A stretch of 64,000 nt of DNA from contig NC_066582.1 of assembly GCF_024323335.1 (NCBI RefSeq), positions 181,794,782 through 181,858,781 of the forward strand. Direction: 5' to 3'. The DNA comes from Lathyrus oleraceus. Lineage: Eukaryota; Streptophyta; Magnoliopsida; Fabales; Fabaceae. Every line of letters starts with the position of its first letter. The first letter of the stretch is position 1. The notes under the pieces are model-generated. The model was not told where the DNA came from. It did not search any database and saw nothing but the letters and a program-made list of their open reading frames with translations. This document shows positions 40,778-54,060 of the stretch, one piece after another. A program made the translations under genes and the position numbers.

Positions 40778-41677
40778 GTCTGAAAATTTGCAAATAGACC
40801 TCTTAAGTTCCTTGAAAATTTTCTCATTGTTGATGATATGGATGTGTATGAATGCATGAATGCATGGATGCAACAATCTCACTCAAGGATCAAGCAAATC
40901 ACACCACACAAAGGTCATGGGATGGATTAAGTCATCCTTAATATCAATCATCCATTCTGGTGGATTATGGTTTACACCTTATCAACACCCAAGTTCCATT
41001 GATATTAAGGATACACAAGAACGGATCAACCACGAATCAAGGGTTTGTTGCGAGTCGCGAGCATGGAGTCTTGGTTAAGAACCACCCAAAGGGAGTGTAC
41101 TATGGTTAAACCTGACAATCATGTTCTACAAGAGGTTCCCATAATCATCATCCCATCTTTCGGATATTATCGGATAAACGACTACTCGTATTCCAAAAAT
41201 ATTCTCAAGAGAGACTCTTATGAGTGTAGTATCGCGTAACAATCGTATCAAATCTTACACTTGAACGATCTTCACACTACGTCCTAAAAATAGGCCAAGA
41301 CGGGCGTGGTAAACTAAGGTCCTTGGCTTCTAAGGCATATATTGGAAAGAGTAGTGCCTAACCACGACTAATCGTGTGACATTATTGATCCCAACATAAC
41401 CTCCACCAAGTGAATGGGCTTGCAAGTCAACTTGCTAAGGAATAACTCCACATAAGTCAACAAGACTATGCCATTCTCCTATCCTAAGTGCACTCGAGTT
41501 CGGGTATAGAACTCATCTCATGAAGATCACCAAGCATACAAGGAATTAATATTCAAACAATTCAATCATTACATACAATACAGTAATTCCAAATTGCACA
41601 AAAATATGTCACAAAGCAATATACCATACAATACAACAAATATGAAAAGTAGGCAAAACCCACTAGGCAAATGATAT
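40778..41677 (-). other. Leader of copy C with long hairpin
   Basis: Similar over long stretches to the leader of A (for example 41400-41500 with 11440-11530). It contains the hairpin at 40936-41010. Confidence 0.75.
40936..41010 (-). other. Leader hairpin of copy C
   Basis: Arms CCTTAATATCAAT (40936-40948) and ATTGATATTAAGG (40998-41010), 13 bp perfect, around a 49-base loop. Homologous to 12017-12085 in A. The longer stem in an older, otherwise decayed copy suggests the ancestral form. Confidence 0.65.
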
Positions 41678-41695
41678 TCCCCAGTAGAGTCGCCA
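41678..41695 (-). other. Primer-binding site of copy C (one mismatch)
   Basis: On the - strand TGGCGACTCTACTGGGGA, identical to A and B except one G-to-A change. The six bases to the LTR (GAAAAG) match A. Confidence 0.88.
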
Positions 41696-42026
41696 CTTTT
41701 CGGTAGCGGGGTATTCGTTACCATTAGAGATATTGACTAAATCCAAGGTAAACCATACAAGTCGAGTCGCCACCGCACTTCTATTTATCCAAAGGAATGG
41801 TTAGAAAGCGAACAAAAACCTAAAAGTTTTATCGAATCAAAAACTAGTAAAAATGTCAGAGATCTGGGTAAGGGGGTTGGTTATGCAATGGGAAGGTTTT
41901 AAGCACCCAAAACATCCTAGGTACTCCTAGGGAGCCCTTTTCATAAGTGTTGTTCTAGTCTAAAGGGTGTAGGTATATCTAAAGTATTATTTACTAAAAG
42001 GAAGGTTAAAAGAAAATGACTCACAA

Positions 42027-42085
42027 GGATGTCGCATCCACTGCCTATGTATCTCATCTGAGTATGAGAATTAGAGTCTTCGTAG
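42027..42085 (-). other. Two-stem hairpin module 1, LTR of C
   Basis: Outer arms CTATG / CGTAG (42045-42049, 42081-42085; one wobble), inner arms TCTCAT / ATGAGA. Companion hairpin GGAT / ATCC at 42027-42039. Confidence 0.65.
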
Positions 42086-42121
42086 CTCGACTACCTATGG
42101 GTTAAAGAGAAGTGTGCTCGG

Positions 42122-42182
42122 TAAGACGTCGCGTCTTATGCCTACGTATCTCATCTGGAATGAGAATTAGAGCAAAACGTAG
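42122..42182 (-). other. Two-stem hairpin module 2, LTR of C
   Basis: Outer arms CTACGT / ACGTAG (42142-42147, 42177-42182), inner arms TCTCAT / ATGAGA (42149-42154, 42160-42165). Companion hairpin TAAGAC / GTCTTA at 42122-42138 with loop GCGAC on the - strand. Compared with TAGGAT / ATCCTA in B, two pairs have changed on both sides. Confidence 0.7.
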
Positions 42183-43279
42183 TTCGTCTAACTAGGGGTT
42201 AAGGATTTCCATCTGAATATGGACTTACAAAAGAGGACACCAGTTGTGTCAAAGGAGGGTGGGCAGTGTGTTCAACGTCCTAGCAGTAGGTGTCGCAGCT
42301 TGCTGAATCGAGTCTTAGGCAGTTACCTCTTTGCAATAGAACAGATTGACATGCCACAAGATCGGATATGCACGGAAGGTCTAAAAGTGGGGAAGCTCTG
42401 CTATAGAGTTGTCATGCAATATGGACCTATGTGTTAGGATTTACAAAGGGGAACATCTACCTAATGTTATCATGCAAGGAATAAGGGATTCTACCTATGT
42501 TATCATACAAAGGGTTCTACCTAATGGGTGCTACCTAAACGGAACAAGAGTCGACGGATGGAGCGCGGAGAGGAGTTACGGATAAGGGTAAATGGCGATG
42601 CCAGAGGCAATCGACTTACAGGTAGATGGCGATGCCTGAGGCAATCGACTTACAAGAGGATGGATGAATGCGTGCTAGTTCTGTTACGTTTTGAAAATGA
42701 TTACTCAACGTTGGATCGAGCTTTTGATCTTATTTTGAAATGGTTATCAGATGTTCGTTTTAATTCTTGTATTAACAGGTGACTTAAGAAATAAAGAAAT
42801 AAATATTATACACTTTATGGGAGAGGGGTATATTTGTTATGAATGGGGAGTGTTCATGGCAAACAAACAATAAGAATATATGCCTCATACATCATACAAG
42901 TAGGGAACAATTATCAATCAGATCAGATAAATAAACAATATATAATCAAACCAAAGAATCAAATAATGGAGCATTTACACAATGCACGGAAGTACGAACA
43001 TGTTAAATAATCAAGCAATAGAAAGCATGAATGAGAGAAACAAGTATAAAAGATAACAGATGAATCAAACAGATGAAAATATGCACACGAAGGGTCCACT
43101 GAATAATTTAATCAGGAAATGAGGTAAGGACCAAATAAAATCAAGGTAAAAGGCCTCTAATACCTGGCATATGAGATGAACAAGGGAGGATCAAAAGATC
43201 TCTTCAATTGCCATAAGCAATCCCTAAGTCAAACATCGATCATAAAGAAGTCAACTAAAAATTCAAGTCAACTTAAAAA

Positions 43280-43850
43280 ATAACAAATAAATAGAAAATT
43301 AATCAAGAAAATTATGAAAAATTAAACTAAATAAGGTGGGGTCAGGACATCATCATCCCCCAAAACTATTTTAAAAATAATGAAAATTGGCACGTGAATT
43401 AATTAAAACAAAACATAGGTCAAACCAAAAGTCAATTAATAAGACTAGGTTAGAAATAAATCAAGAATAAATAGTAAATTACACAAGAAAATTATGAAAA
43501 ATTAAACTAAATGAGGTGGGGTCAGGACATCATCATCCCCAAAAAATATTTTAAAAATAACGAAAATTGGTACATAAATTAATTAAAAAAAACAAAGGTC
43601 AAACCAAAAGTCAATTAATGAGACTAGGTTAGAAATAAATCAAGAATAAATAGTAAATTAATCAAGAAAATTATGAAAAATTAAACTAAATGAGATGGGG
43701 TCGGTACATCATCATCCCCCAAAATTATTTTAAAAATAACGAAAATTGGTACGTGAATTAATTCAAATAAAACAGAAGTCAAATTAAAAGTCCACCAACC
43801 AATCTAGGTCAAAAATAAATCCAAAATAAATTGAAAATTTGAAATAAAAT
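43280..43850 (-). repeat. 180-bp tandem repeat in the LTR of C
   Basis: Three imperfect units. The shared stretch AATCAAGAAAATTATGAAAA recurs at about 43300, 43480 and 43660, followed each time by GTGGGGTC(A/G)G(G/T)ACATCATC and TATTTTAAAAATAA. The period is 179-180 bp, similar to satellite monomers. Confidence 0.8.
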
Positions 43851-45721
43851 TCCAACAAAAGGTCAGTTTGACCATTGATATAGTGGTCAACCTTCATCCC
43901 AAAAATCAAATGCTAACAATAATTTTAAGTCATAAAAATAAAATCAATAAAAAAAGTGTGTTAAAATGGACCAGTTAGAATAAATAATTAAAATAAAATA
44001 TTAATATAAAAAAATACGAAAATAAAAATTATATAAAATTAAATAAAACGTTAAGAAAAGTGAAAAATATTTTTGGGTAATTTTATTGACGAAGAAAATA
44101 TTTTATATAAGAAAAAGAAATATGAAAATGGAAGGATTAATGGTGATGAACATGGTAAGCAAGTGCAGATATATCAAAACATGGCCATGGAAGAGATGAT
44201 TACCTAATGGAAAATAGAAGTGGAATGGAATCTGATATGTGATGAAGCTTTGCCTCCTTGCCACGAAATTCCAATGCTCCTTTAGGGTTAGGGTTTCAAC
44301 TTCTTAAATAGGGTGGATTAGGTGTTCTCATGGGCTTTTTAATAAGTGATTTATCCATAAGAATAAAAGTGTGAAGTGAGGTGTAAAATGTTGTTATTTT
44401 GGGGCAAACTTAAGTGAATGGATGTCCAATGCATGGCCAAAAGAGGTAAAAAAACGTGACTGGTTTGTGCAGCATGCTTAGAAAATCTGATTGGGCCAGC
44501 CAGACCCAAAATCTGCCTAGAAAATCAAGTCATGGTGTCCACTTTAAATGAATGTATCTCTCAAACCATGGATCCAAATGAGATGATTCCAAAAGGATGT
44601 TAAAGAGGACATGGCAAGGTACAATTGTTGTGAATAAAATATTTTCAAATAATTCCTTGAAGTGCAAGAAAACTGACGAAGAAGTCTTGACAAATTTTGA
44701 GGATTTTGGACTTAGAAATTTTTCTAAGTGTCCTAAAAAAATGTCTCACTTTGACTAAGCATAACTTTCTCAATTCTAATCCAAATGGAGAAATATTTAT
44801 ATCTCTAGAAATATTGGAACAATAGGAACAACTTTCATGTTGGAGAAATTTTCAAATGGAGCTTTTATGTTGATGCAAAATGGGCTTAAAGTGAGTGCAA
44901 CGATCGTGAAAACTTGCCCTAAATGGAAAGTCAACCATTTCCAAATTAAGTAACTTTTCCAATTCCTGATTAAATGATGAATCCATGATCCAACCTTGAT
45001 CAAATCTCACATTTAGGATCCCCTAGGCATGTAATTTGAGATTCCACTCTCAAAATGTCAGGAGTTGACTTTTCTGGCCCCACAGTTGACTTTTCCCAAA
45101 CTGTCTGATTCTCGATTCCATTGATCAATTGAAGATCTTCTAGCTCAAATAAAGAGCTGATTTTTTATATGTAGACCCTTGTGGACATATGGAGGGCCAT
45201 GGAAAAGAGTTTCACCCAAAGAATCAGAAATAAACTAATTTTATACCAAACCCTAGTTTTAGGGCAAAATGATCAAGAACTGATTGCACTGATTGCCAAT
45301 GGATCTTTCTGAGATAATTGTGAATCTTCCTAGGCCAAGATGCCTCTCTAATCATAACATGGATGAGCTCCTCTACTTCCAACCAAACATTTCCTGTTGC
45401 AGGTAGCCATGAAACCCTAATTTCTGATTAAATCTAGATGAACACTATGATAGCTTTGAATCCTTCACTGATGAACTGAGGACAATAATAAGATACTTGG
45501 ACCCCCCTGAGACCCTTGAGACTTGTATACTTAGAAAATGAAGTCCAATTCTCAATCTTGCTTTGTGTGGGCTCCTTCTGTTAAGGAGTGGTCGATCAAA
45601 ACCTGATCTCCATGTCACTAATGCAGTATGCAATGAGTATGACCTAATATGATGCTAATGAAGTGTAAAACATAATCCCATGCTTCCAGAAAAAATGAAG
45701 GGTAAATATTGGGGTATTACA

Positions 45722-47329
45722 AGTTCCTTTAGTGAGGGTTGAGTTTTGAGTCCAGCAGCAGTTGGGGCGCCTTAAGGATGAAGAAATGAGAGGCCAAGGC
45801 ATTGTATTTATAGATGAAGGGAGCTGCAAGCATGAGCAAAATCGTGTGCATGAGTGAAGAGGGCCTCCATGCATGGGTCTGTACAAGCGCATGGAGGGCC
45901 CAATTCTGATTGGAATGGCAAGCTAAACATCACCAAATATTTTTTGGACGTGCAGATGAGATGTATTTGGATCATGCATGGCAATTGAATCAAGTTTCCA
46001 AAAATGCACTAAAAAGTTCCCCTCTTCGAAAATGATGCTTGCAAAATTGAAACATAGCCTTATGGGAAATGGTTGGAAAGCTTGTTGCATAAGGAACAAA
46101 TGTCATGTTGATCAAAACTCCATTTGGGCCTTGGAAATTAATGAAAATTGAAGTTGAAGTGTAGGGTGCAAAACATGCATATGTGAAATTTTCAAAATTG
46201 GCCAAAGTTCAAGCCCTTCTATCTCAATGATGCAAGTTCCAAATGACAACATCTTCAACATGAACATTGTAGATATTTTCAAGGAAATCAATTTGGACTT
46301 AAAGTTTGCATCATTTGGATTTTTGATGAAGAAGTTATGGGCACTTGAAGTTGGACTTTTTCACATTTCAATGCATTTGGTCCAAAGTGACCTATAATGT
46401 TTTGTATTATCACATGTATTTCGTTTGAGATTTTGGAATTTTGCTCAACATAACATTTTAAGTAGACATCTTAATCTTTCCAATTAATTTGATCCCACCT
46501 CAAAATCACGAAAAATGAATGAGTTATCTCCTTGGGAAGTTGACCCAAAATTAGGGTTTCAGTCAAAATGACCTATAATGTCTTGGAATAGATGATGACC
46601 TTCCATGCTTCAAATCAATTTTTTATGAACATGAAAGTTGTTCATATTTTCCTTAAGAACAATTTTGGTCTTGGGGTCATCTCCATTTGACAAACACCTA
46701 AAATGTTAGGTCTCAGTGCATTTCAAAATAGTCAGATGAATTGACTGATCAACTACTCAAGTCCAAACCTCATATCTTGATGAATTGATGATTGAGGACA
46801 CTCAAATAAGTTAAAATATGCATGAAATGATGAATTAAAGAACTTCCCTTGATTGTACTTGACCATGGGTTGAGGTTGCTTCATGAGCAAGGCACAATTG
46901 ATGAACATATGAATTAGGGTTTCCTTGGGAAATAAGCCTCAAACCCTTTGATTTGCTTTAATCAAAATGATGAGTTGAGATACTTGGGAGGCATATTTGA
47001 TGGATGAGAGCTTTGAGAACCATAACCATGCTTGCTTTCATCTTCTCTTGACCATATCAATGCACATAGGATCTCCTAGAAGCTTTAGACCTTGTGACTG
47101 CTCAAGCTACAAACAAGAGATGTTAGTGACATATTTTTGTGCTTTTGGTTAGTGAATAAAAATGAGAAAAGCAATGATATACAATTCAAGCATGCTTGGT
47201 GATCTCAAACCAACTCACAAGAGGTCCCACCCAAAGGTAAGGAGCCAAGATGCTTATGATCCTTGAGGCAATGTGAATGCAATGTTATGATGCCATGAGG
47301 GATCTTAGGGTCAAAATTGGGGTCTTACA
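45722..47329 (-). mobile_element. LTR fragment G (5' end of an Ogre-like LTR)
   Basis: On the - strand it starts at 47329 with TGTAAGACCCCAATTTTGAC, almost the start of the A LTR, and runs 1.6 kb until cut by copy C at 45722. It contains a TATA box (45805-45812). It lies just upstream of the ORF1 of the oppositely oriented copy F. No coding sequence. Confidence 0.85.
45805..45812 (-). promoter_or_regulatory. Candidate TATA box of LTR fragment G
   Basis: CTATAAATAC on the - strand, followed by CTCATTTCTTCATCC. It lies about 1.5 kb into the LTR. Confidence 0.55.
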
Positions 47330-47521
47330 GGGTCCTTTGTAACAAAAACCTAGATCATACCCAGTGAGAACCTCATTTTGGAAAGTAATCAGATTTATCC
47401 ACATCTCGGACCTTTGAACATGTACCAAAACATTGCATCCATCCATTCATTGCATATGAATAAAAAGAAAAACTCTTAGTTTGTTTCACATTGTTTCAGG
47501 AATTTAAGACTTATTAGCAAA

Positions 47522-49478
47522 ATGAATCCTGAGAGAAGAAGCACTTTTCAGTTCAGATACAAGAAAGTGGACCTTGCCAGCCTGCAGAAGTTGAGTGCCA
47601 AAGTAACACCAATCAAACTCAACAACTTTGTGCAAGACAATGGAAGAATTCTGGACATCTTAAATAAGAAGATGGACATGATGAGTGCGGTGACTATTGC
47701 TCAGTTCTATGATCCACCGCTACGTTGTTTCACATTTTATGATTTCCAGTTGGTTCCTACCTTAGAGGAGTTTTAGAGGATTGTAGGCCGAAATTTGGAG
47801 GATTATAATCCATTTCCTAAGTTTGATGAAGTTATTCCTCCCAAGAGGATAACTTTAGCTTTGGGTTTGAAGGTTTCTGAAGTCATGGACAATTGGGATG
47901 TGAAGGGAGCCTTCAAGGGTTTTTCTAGGAAGTTCATGGAAGATAAAGCTAAGAAGATGGAAAAAGAGGAGAATTGGAAAGCTTTCTATGTTGTGTTAGC
48001 TATGTTGGTATATGGGATAGTTCTCTTCCCAAATATTGACCACTTTGTGGACAATCTGGCTGTGAGGATCTTTCTCTCTGGTAACCCTGTACCATTCCTC
48101 CTAGCGGACCTCCACTATGCTCTCCATGATCGTCATGAGAAGATGAGAGGAACCATTTTATGTGGTGCACAATTGTTGCATGTTTGGTTTAGATCTAATA
48201 TGCCCGAAGAAGGCCCTTTTGTCTCAAAGGAACTCAAGCCCTCTCAGAAGTTAGCTTCTCTCACCTCCAATCATGTTAAGTGGTATATTAGGGATTGGGA
48301 AACTGAGGATGTCATTGTCATCATTGGAGACTTCCCCAATGTACCTTTGATAGGAATGAAGGGTTGTATCAACTACAACCCCGTGTTATCTTTGAGGCAA
48401 CATGGTTACCCTATGAAGGACCCTCCAAAAGCTGAAGCCTTAGAGCCTTTCATCTTGCACAGTGCTGAAGTAGATCACCCCATGGTGAAGAAGATCAAGA
48501 GGTCATGGTAAGCGATTATCAGAAAGGGTAAATAATTAGGTAAGAGAAATGTCAGCGCTCGAGAGCCTTATACTTGTTGGGTGAGAGAGAGGGTTCAGAT
48601 GGTTAAACTCCCTTTTCCATTTGATCCTTCTATCTATCCATTGGTTCCTGAGCCTGAACCCATATTACCTGAAGATATGGAGAAGCTTAATGCCTATATT
48701 AAGGAGATGGAATTGGAGAATACTGACTTGAGGGTTAAGCTCAGCCGAGTCTCGGTAGAGAATGGAAATTTGAAAGATAGTCAACATAAGAAGGATGAAG
48801 AACTTGAAATTTCCAACAAAAGGGCCAGGGAGTCTAGGAAAGGAGAGAAAAGTTTGGACAAGCGCTCTACAGTACTAAATTTGTGTTCAAGACGAAGGAG
48901 GAAGAGTTGGATAAAGCTATACTCCAGATCCAAAAGCTTAACAAAACTCTGGAGTTGACTTTTGAAGTGAAGAGGGAAGCACGACTGATTTCTGAGATTC
49001 GTACTCGTGAACTTGAGAACACCATTTAGAAGTACAAGGATGCTTGGGACGTGAGAAGTTGAGGAATGAAGAGTCAGAAGGGGTTTGTACACGTTTGAAC
49101 TATCAATTGGAATAAGCCAATGCTAGGATCCAGGCACTCGAGGGTATGGATCAGGATGTTGCTTATCTGATGTTGTTGAGTGCATGCAGATACTAGAGAA
49201 ACCTCTATAGGGACATAGAGGTGACCAAGGCTGAAGACTTGTGCATCATTCAAGACCTCCAAGGACTTTACACTGAGTGGAAGGGCAAATTTCTAAGGCT
49301 GTCCAAATTCGCAAATTCCATCATGCAAGAGTTACCTGAGAAATTGCAAGAAGCCGATTGGTGCATGTGTCTAGAGAACACTCTGCATCAAGTTTTTAAT
49401 TTCATTAAATTTTGTAAGATGATGTTGGAAGGGTTGACTAGCGACGCTGCTACGGTTCGGAAAGCCCGTATGTCGTAG
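47522..49478 (+). pseudogene. ORF1 of copy F
   Basis: Starts at ATG 47522. TAG at 47774 interrupts the conserved LVPTLEEF region. An open stretch at 47795-48511 holds YGIVLFPNIDHFVDN, LLHVWFRSNMPEEG and FPNVPLIGMKGCINYNP, followed by stops and the EPYTCWVRER motif near 48565. A long coiled coil with a frameshift near 48850 runs to a TAG at 49476. It is closer to the ORF1 of B than to that of A and C. Confidence 0.88.
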
Positions 49479-49759
49479 GCATTTTGTTTGTATTTGAAGT
49501 TTGTTCTAAATTAATGAAAATCGCTTTTGGGATTCATTTTATTGTGTTTTATTACTTTATTTCTTTACATACTTGCGAACAAATGTTATGGCATTTCTGA
49601 AATGAATAACTAAAACTAACCAAGAGTTTTGCAAACAAAATGCATGCATACACACATTCATACATTTTCAAAATAGAGTCTTACTCCGTCCTTTCTTCCT
49701 CCAGTTTCACGCTGAATCTTCAACACCCGTACAATACTCGCGCCTGAGCAAGACAAAGG
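49479..49759 (+). other. ORF1-gag spacer of copy F
   Basis: 281 bp, AT-rich, same length class as in A (298 bp). No gene seen. Confidence 0.6.
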
Positions 49760-50757
49760 ATGGCTGAACAAGAGCAAGAAAGTGCCCGAGTTAGAGCTGA
49801 ATTAGATGAAATCAAGGGGGGCATGTCCCAGATAAGAGAAATGCTCCAAGCTTTGACCTTCAAATTTGAAGCTCCACAAGCGACCGTGATTTCGGAGATC
49901 ACAGGCCTAGCAGTTGAAGTCCAACTTCAGAGGTCTTTTCCTTCAACCCTACCTCCATATGGGTTACCTTACGACTTCATCCCTCGAGCGGAAGTAGTGC
50001 ACGACATGGGGCAATCTGTCCAACAAGTTGTGCCATTTCCAGTTTACACCGATGCACGCCCAGTCGTCCACACTGTTGCTCCACCAGCTGCCTATGCTAG
50101 GCATGTTCCGCATTTTGAAGATCAACATCACATGTATTAGACCGTCGACTCAAATGTTAGTGGTGATGAAGTAAGATTTAAAGATTTCAGAGAAGTGAAG
50201 GAGAACATGTAACTCCTTGAGAAGAAGTTCTGAGCATTAGAAGGAGACCACGTCTTTGGTTTTGCTTCCAAAGAAATGTGCCTTGTATCTGGGTTGGTAA
50301 TTCCGACTAAGTTCAAAACTCCGGATTTTGACAAATACAAGGGGCATACTTGCCCAAAAATCCATCTCATCATGTGTTACCATAAAATGGCTGCTCACGT
50401 GGAAGATGACAAGCTGATGATCCACTATTTCCAAGATAGCTTTAGTGGGGCTCCTTCCAAATGGTATTTGAGTCTGGATCATAGTAGGATCAGATGCTTC
50501 CAAGACCTATCAGACGCCTTCATCAAACACTACAAATACAACATGGACATGGCTCCTGATAGGAGACAACTGCAAAGTATGTTTCAGCATGACAAAGAAT
50601 CCTTTAAGGAGTATGCTCAGAGATGGAGGGAAATGGCTTCTCAAGTTGAACCACCTCTTGCCGAAAAGGAACTTGCTGAGTTATTCATCGACACTGTCCA
50701 ACCCCAATTCTATGAGAAGATGGTTGGAAGTTCTTCCTTGGGATTCTCCCAATTCTA
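49760..50757 (+). pseudogene. gag: Gag N-terminal half and core of copy F
   Basis: ATG 49760, an Arg/Glu coiled coil, then a Pro-rich region ending at a TAG (50138-50140). After further stops the Gag core is open from 50276 to 50757, with FKTPDFDKYKGHTCP, YFQDSFSGAPSKWYLSL and DMAPDRRQLQ. This is the best preserved part, showing the same core as A residues 166-306. Confidence 0.88.
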
Positions 50758-50761
50758 GGAG

Positions 50762-50766
50762 CTCAC
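50762..50766. repeat. Target-site duplication CTCAC, left copy
   Basis: Directly before solo LTR D, identical to 56021-56025. The target is the gag of F. Confidence 0.93.
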
Positions 50767-51788
50767 TGTAGCACCTCAAATTTGCACCTATCATTGTACA
50801 TACATTCTCATATTAGGTCATAGCATAACATGGTCCACTGCATAGCATTGCATTGTCCCATCTGCCTCAAGTGCAAGATCATCAGGAGAATTAGGTCAAA
50901 CTGATCAGGAGATCAGTCAACCAAGCAAGCAAGTGTGTTTTTCATCGAGCCAAGGCCCTAGGTTTGTTCCAACATGTTCACATGACTTGGGGATCCATTT
51001 GAAGTGTTTAAGTCAAAGATTGGATGCTCAGAGGTCATCAGTCCATGCACAATCAGTCAGAAACCCTAAAAAGTCAAACTTGGTCAACTGTGATTGATTT
51101 TATGGATTTGATGGATGGATTTGGTTTGAGAGAGCTTATTCATGTCTAAATAGGCCTCATATATCATGTCAAACATCATCATTGAAGAATTTGAAGCCAA
51201 ATCAGAAATTTCCAAAAATAGAAACTGGACCTGTAATTTTAACTGCCAAAAATGGAAACTTCTTGATCCCAAACTTACATCATGATACAAGCTTCAAATG
51301 AATTTTTTCCCAACATGAAAGTTGAAGATCTTGTTCTCCCATTTCTAAAAAGTCCAAGAACTCTCAATTCCCATGTATGGTTGGCAAGATATGATCAATT
51401 CATTTTCAAAATTTCTTGAACTTCAAAAGGCCATATCTCTCAAACCATTTGGCCAATTTTGGTGAGGTTTTTTCCAACAAGTCATATTTAACCTCCTCTT
51501 TCCAAAAATGTAACTTTCATGTACCAAAACTCTATGGATCAAAATGGCATTTTTTAACTTGATTGATTTATTTTCAAGTAAGGTTGAAAAGTGACTTTTT
51601 GATTTAAGCATTTCTAACCAATTGTGCCATCCAAATATGTTCAGATACATTATTTTTGACTTGTTGCAAGCCCAAATTCGTGGCCTTTGCTTATGCATCA
51701 TCCCATATGGACAAATTTGGCAACTTAGCAATTTGGCTCATTAAAGCAAAACATGTTTAGCATACACTAATCCAAGCTTAAACAGAAG

Positions 51789-51796
51789 TATATTAA
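51789..51796 (+). promoter_or_regulatory. Weak TATA-like site of solo LTR D
   Basis: TATATTAA, about 1 kb into the LTR, followed by CCCTAGCAGCCACAG, which matches the sequence after the A TATA box. The position fits but the box is weak. Confidence 0.4.
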
Positions 51797-52995
51797 CATT
51801 TTTCTGATCATTTGGTAGCCCTAGCAGCCACAGAAAGAAGAGATTTCTCTCACTCTCTCAAAACTTCATCTTTGGCCATTTTCAAAATCTGTGAAAAAAA
51901 AACTCAAAGAAATTGACATTGCCTTGCCTAAAACAACATCCATACACCATTGTGAGCTTGTTTCCACCATCATTCCACAACTGTAAGCTCATTTGCCCGA
52001 CTGTTTTCCAAGGCATCATCAATGGCAAAGTGTGGTTGAAGTCATTTCAAGCTGTTTCAAGCCCAAGCATCTTCACCATTCATCATTTGGAGCATGAGTC
52101 TGCATCTGTTTCAAGCCAAAACCACAAGATAACAACTGAATCCACACTGCACTTCAGAACTGGTAAATTTTCGATCTCCTTATTTCATCAAATCAATACA
52201 TGCTTTAGAAAGGTCTCTCCATGCTGAGCTTTGTGATGGTCTTACTTTTGAAAATGGTTGATTATTTCTTGAGTTATGTTGAAATGAAGTTTGGTGATGA
52301 AACATGTTCTTGCTCGATTCATGAGCTGTGTTATGTTTTAGTGAAAATTGATGATTGATTCATGTTAGTCATGCTTTGCTGATCATTTCTGTGTATCCAA
52401 TTGTGATTTCTGGAAAAAATTATGGTTGAGTCGAATTTGAGAAGATGAATATGCATACTGTTCATTAAACCCTAGATTTGTTCATTGCCTTGCCCAGAAA
52501 TCTGAGACCCACGTGCATGGTACTGTTTCTCCATGCTGACCAATGGGAACATTCCCTTTGCCGTGCCAAAACGGCTGCGTTTTGTTAAGTGAATCCCAGA
52601 ATTACAAATATGCCATTCCCGGTTTTTTAAAATCCATTTAATCCATTTATTTTTTTCAATTTTTATTTCAATTTGATGCAACAACTTTGAAAAATCATAT
52701 CTCCATCATTTTAAGTCCAATTCTCATGGGAATTTTTGCATTATCTTCACCATGATCTCTACTTTTTTATCATATTTTTTCCAGAATTTTGTGATCATTG
52801 GATTTTATTTGGCATATTGATTTGTAACATGCATCCATATTGCACACATTTTACCAAAACCTTTGTGAAATGGTCATGACTTATCCTATGGACTTGAAAC
52901 TTTTTGAGCACAAACTAGACACATTCATGTTTATTTTGATGTAGAGTTTGTGAATTTCTCATTTCTGGATTGTGAGTTGTGAATTTTTGAAGTAA

Positions 52996-53018
52996 GGTGT
53001 GACAATTTGTGTCACACC
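52996..53018 (+). other. GGTGTGACA hairpin, solo LTR D
   Basis: Arms and loop identical to A (8088-8110). Confidence 0.75.
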
Positions 53019-54060
53019 ATTGATGTGCAACTTGTTGATTTTTATAGCGATTCCTATTGACCTCCAAATGGATTGATTTTTTGCATGAACCTACTCTTAT
53101 ATGTCTAGTTTGTATGTGATTTTTTGTGGAATTGTTCATGGCATTTTCCATTTGTTTGAGATTTTCTCCCCTGTTTGACCAAAATGTTGACTTTGTGTGA
53201 TACATGTTGCCATTTCATTTGTGAAATGCTCATACTTTATTAGATGGACATGAAATTTTACATGAGATAACTAGACATCCTAAGCTTTGCCATGGTTTTA
53301 GTCCCATTCATTTATCATATGCCATCTCTGATTTATGAATTTTTCAAGTTGATGCATGTTTGGTTGACTTCCTTGAGCATGTTCAAAATTGTTTTGACTT
53401 TCTGATTTTCATTGACTGCCTTCCACTTGTCCAAATGAGATGAAATTTGACATGCTTACCATGCTATGTGTTAGGATTGATCATGATTTATTTGGTGATT
53501 TTTGAAAATGTTTGAGTTTGCTTTTGATGCAAGTCTTTCTGTTGACTCCTATGAGCTCTCATTTGCCATGCTTTGACTTCTTTTGCTTATGAAATGATGA
53601 TGATGCATGATATAAACATGAAACCAATTGGGTTTGCTTCCTAAATGTTTGAATTTGATTTTGATTGGACATTGCTTGCTGTTTTGACTTTCTCATTCAT
53701 TTTTGACCCTAGGCTTGCCCTAGTGGTCCTGTTACTCACCTTTGAGTTCATGTTTTCAGGTTGACCAACAAATGACCAATGAGACCATTTCTTTTTGATT
53801 GAGCTTGCTTAAATATCATTGACTAACTTGTGTGTTTTGTAGGTGGCTTGGCTCACATGCCTTGAGCATTGTGCTTTGTACATTTGTTAATTGTATTGAC
53901 TGTTGATTCCTACCTCCTTTGCTTTAGCTTTTGAATTGTGTACTGATCTGTTTGACTATTTCAGGTACCATTAGTTGCTTAGTTCTTTGAACTTGATTTG
54001 CTTTGCTTTAATAGCAATTTGCATTGAGGTATATTTCTCATCTTCATGTAGTCTGGAAGA

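Larger units (their letters stand above)
38577..45721 (-). mobile_element. Copy C: 5' part of an Ogre-like element
   Basis: On the - strand: LTR (45721 to 41702), primer-binding site, leader, ORF1, spacer and the first 120 codons of gag, where segment E interrupts it. The rest is off-window to the left. ORF1 is the closest relative of the A ORF1 in the window. Confidence 0.9.
41702..45721 (-). repeat. 5' LTR of copy C
   Basis: About 4.0 kb on the - strand, starting TGTAATACCCC at 45721 and ending at 41702 next to the primer-binding site. It contains two two-stem hairpin modules (42027-42085 and 42122-42182), a 180-bp tandem repeat (about 43280-43850) and a weak TATA-like box at 44303-44310. 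It was inserted into LTR fragment G; the first flanking bases are AGTTC. Confidence 0.85.
47330..50766 (+). mobile_element. Copy F, left part: old decayed Ogre-like element (+ strand)
   Basis: Leader remnant, ORF1 (47522-49478), spacer and gag (49760-50757), interrupted by solo LTR D. It continues at 56026. The 5' LTR and primer-binding site are displaced beyond the nested insertions. Many stops and frameshifts mark it as the oldest coding copy in the window. Confidence 0.9.
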
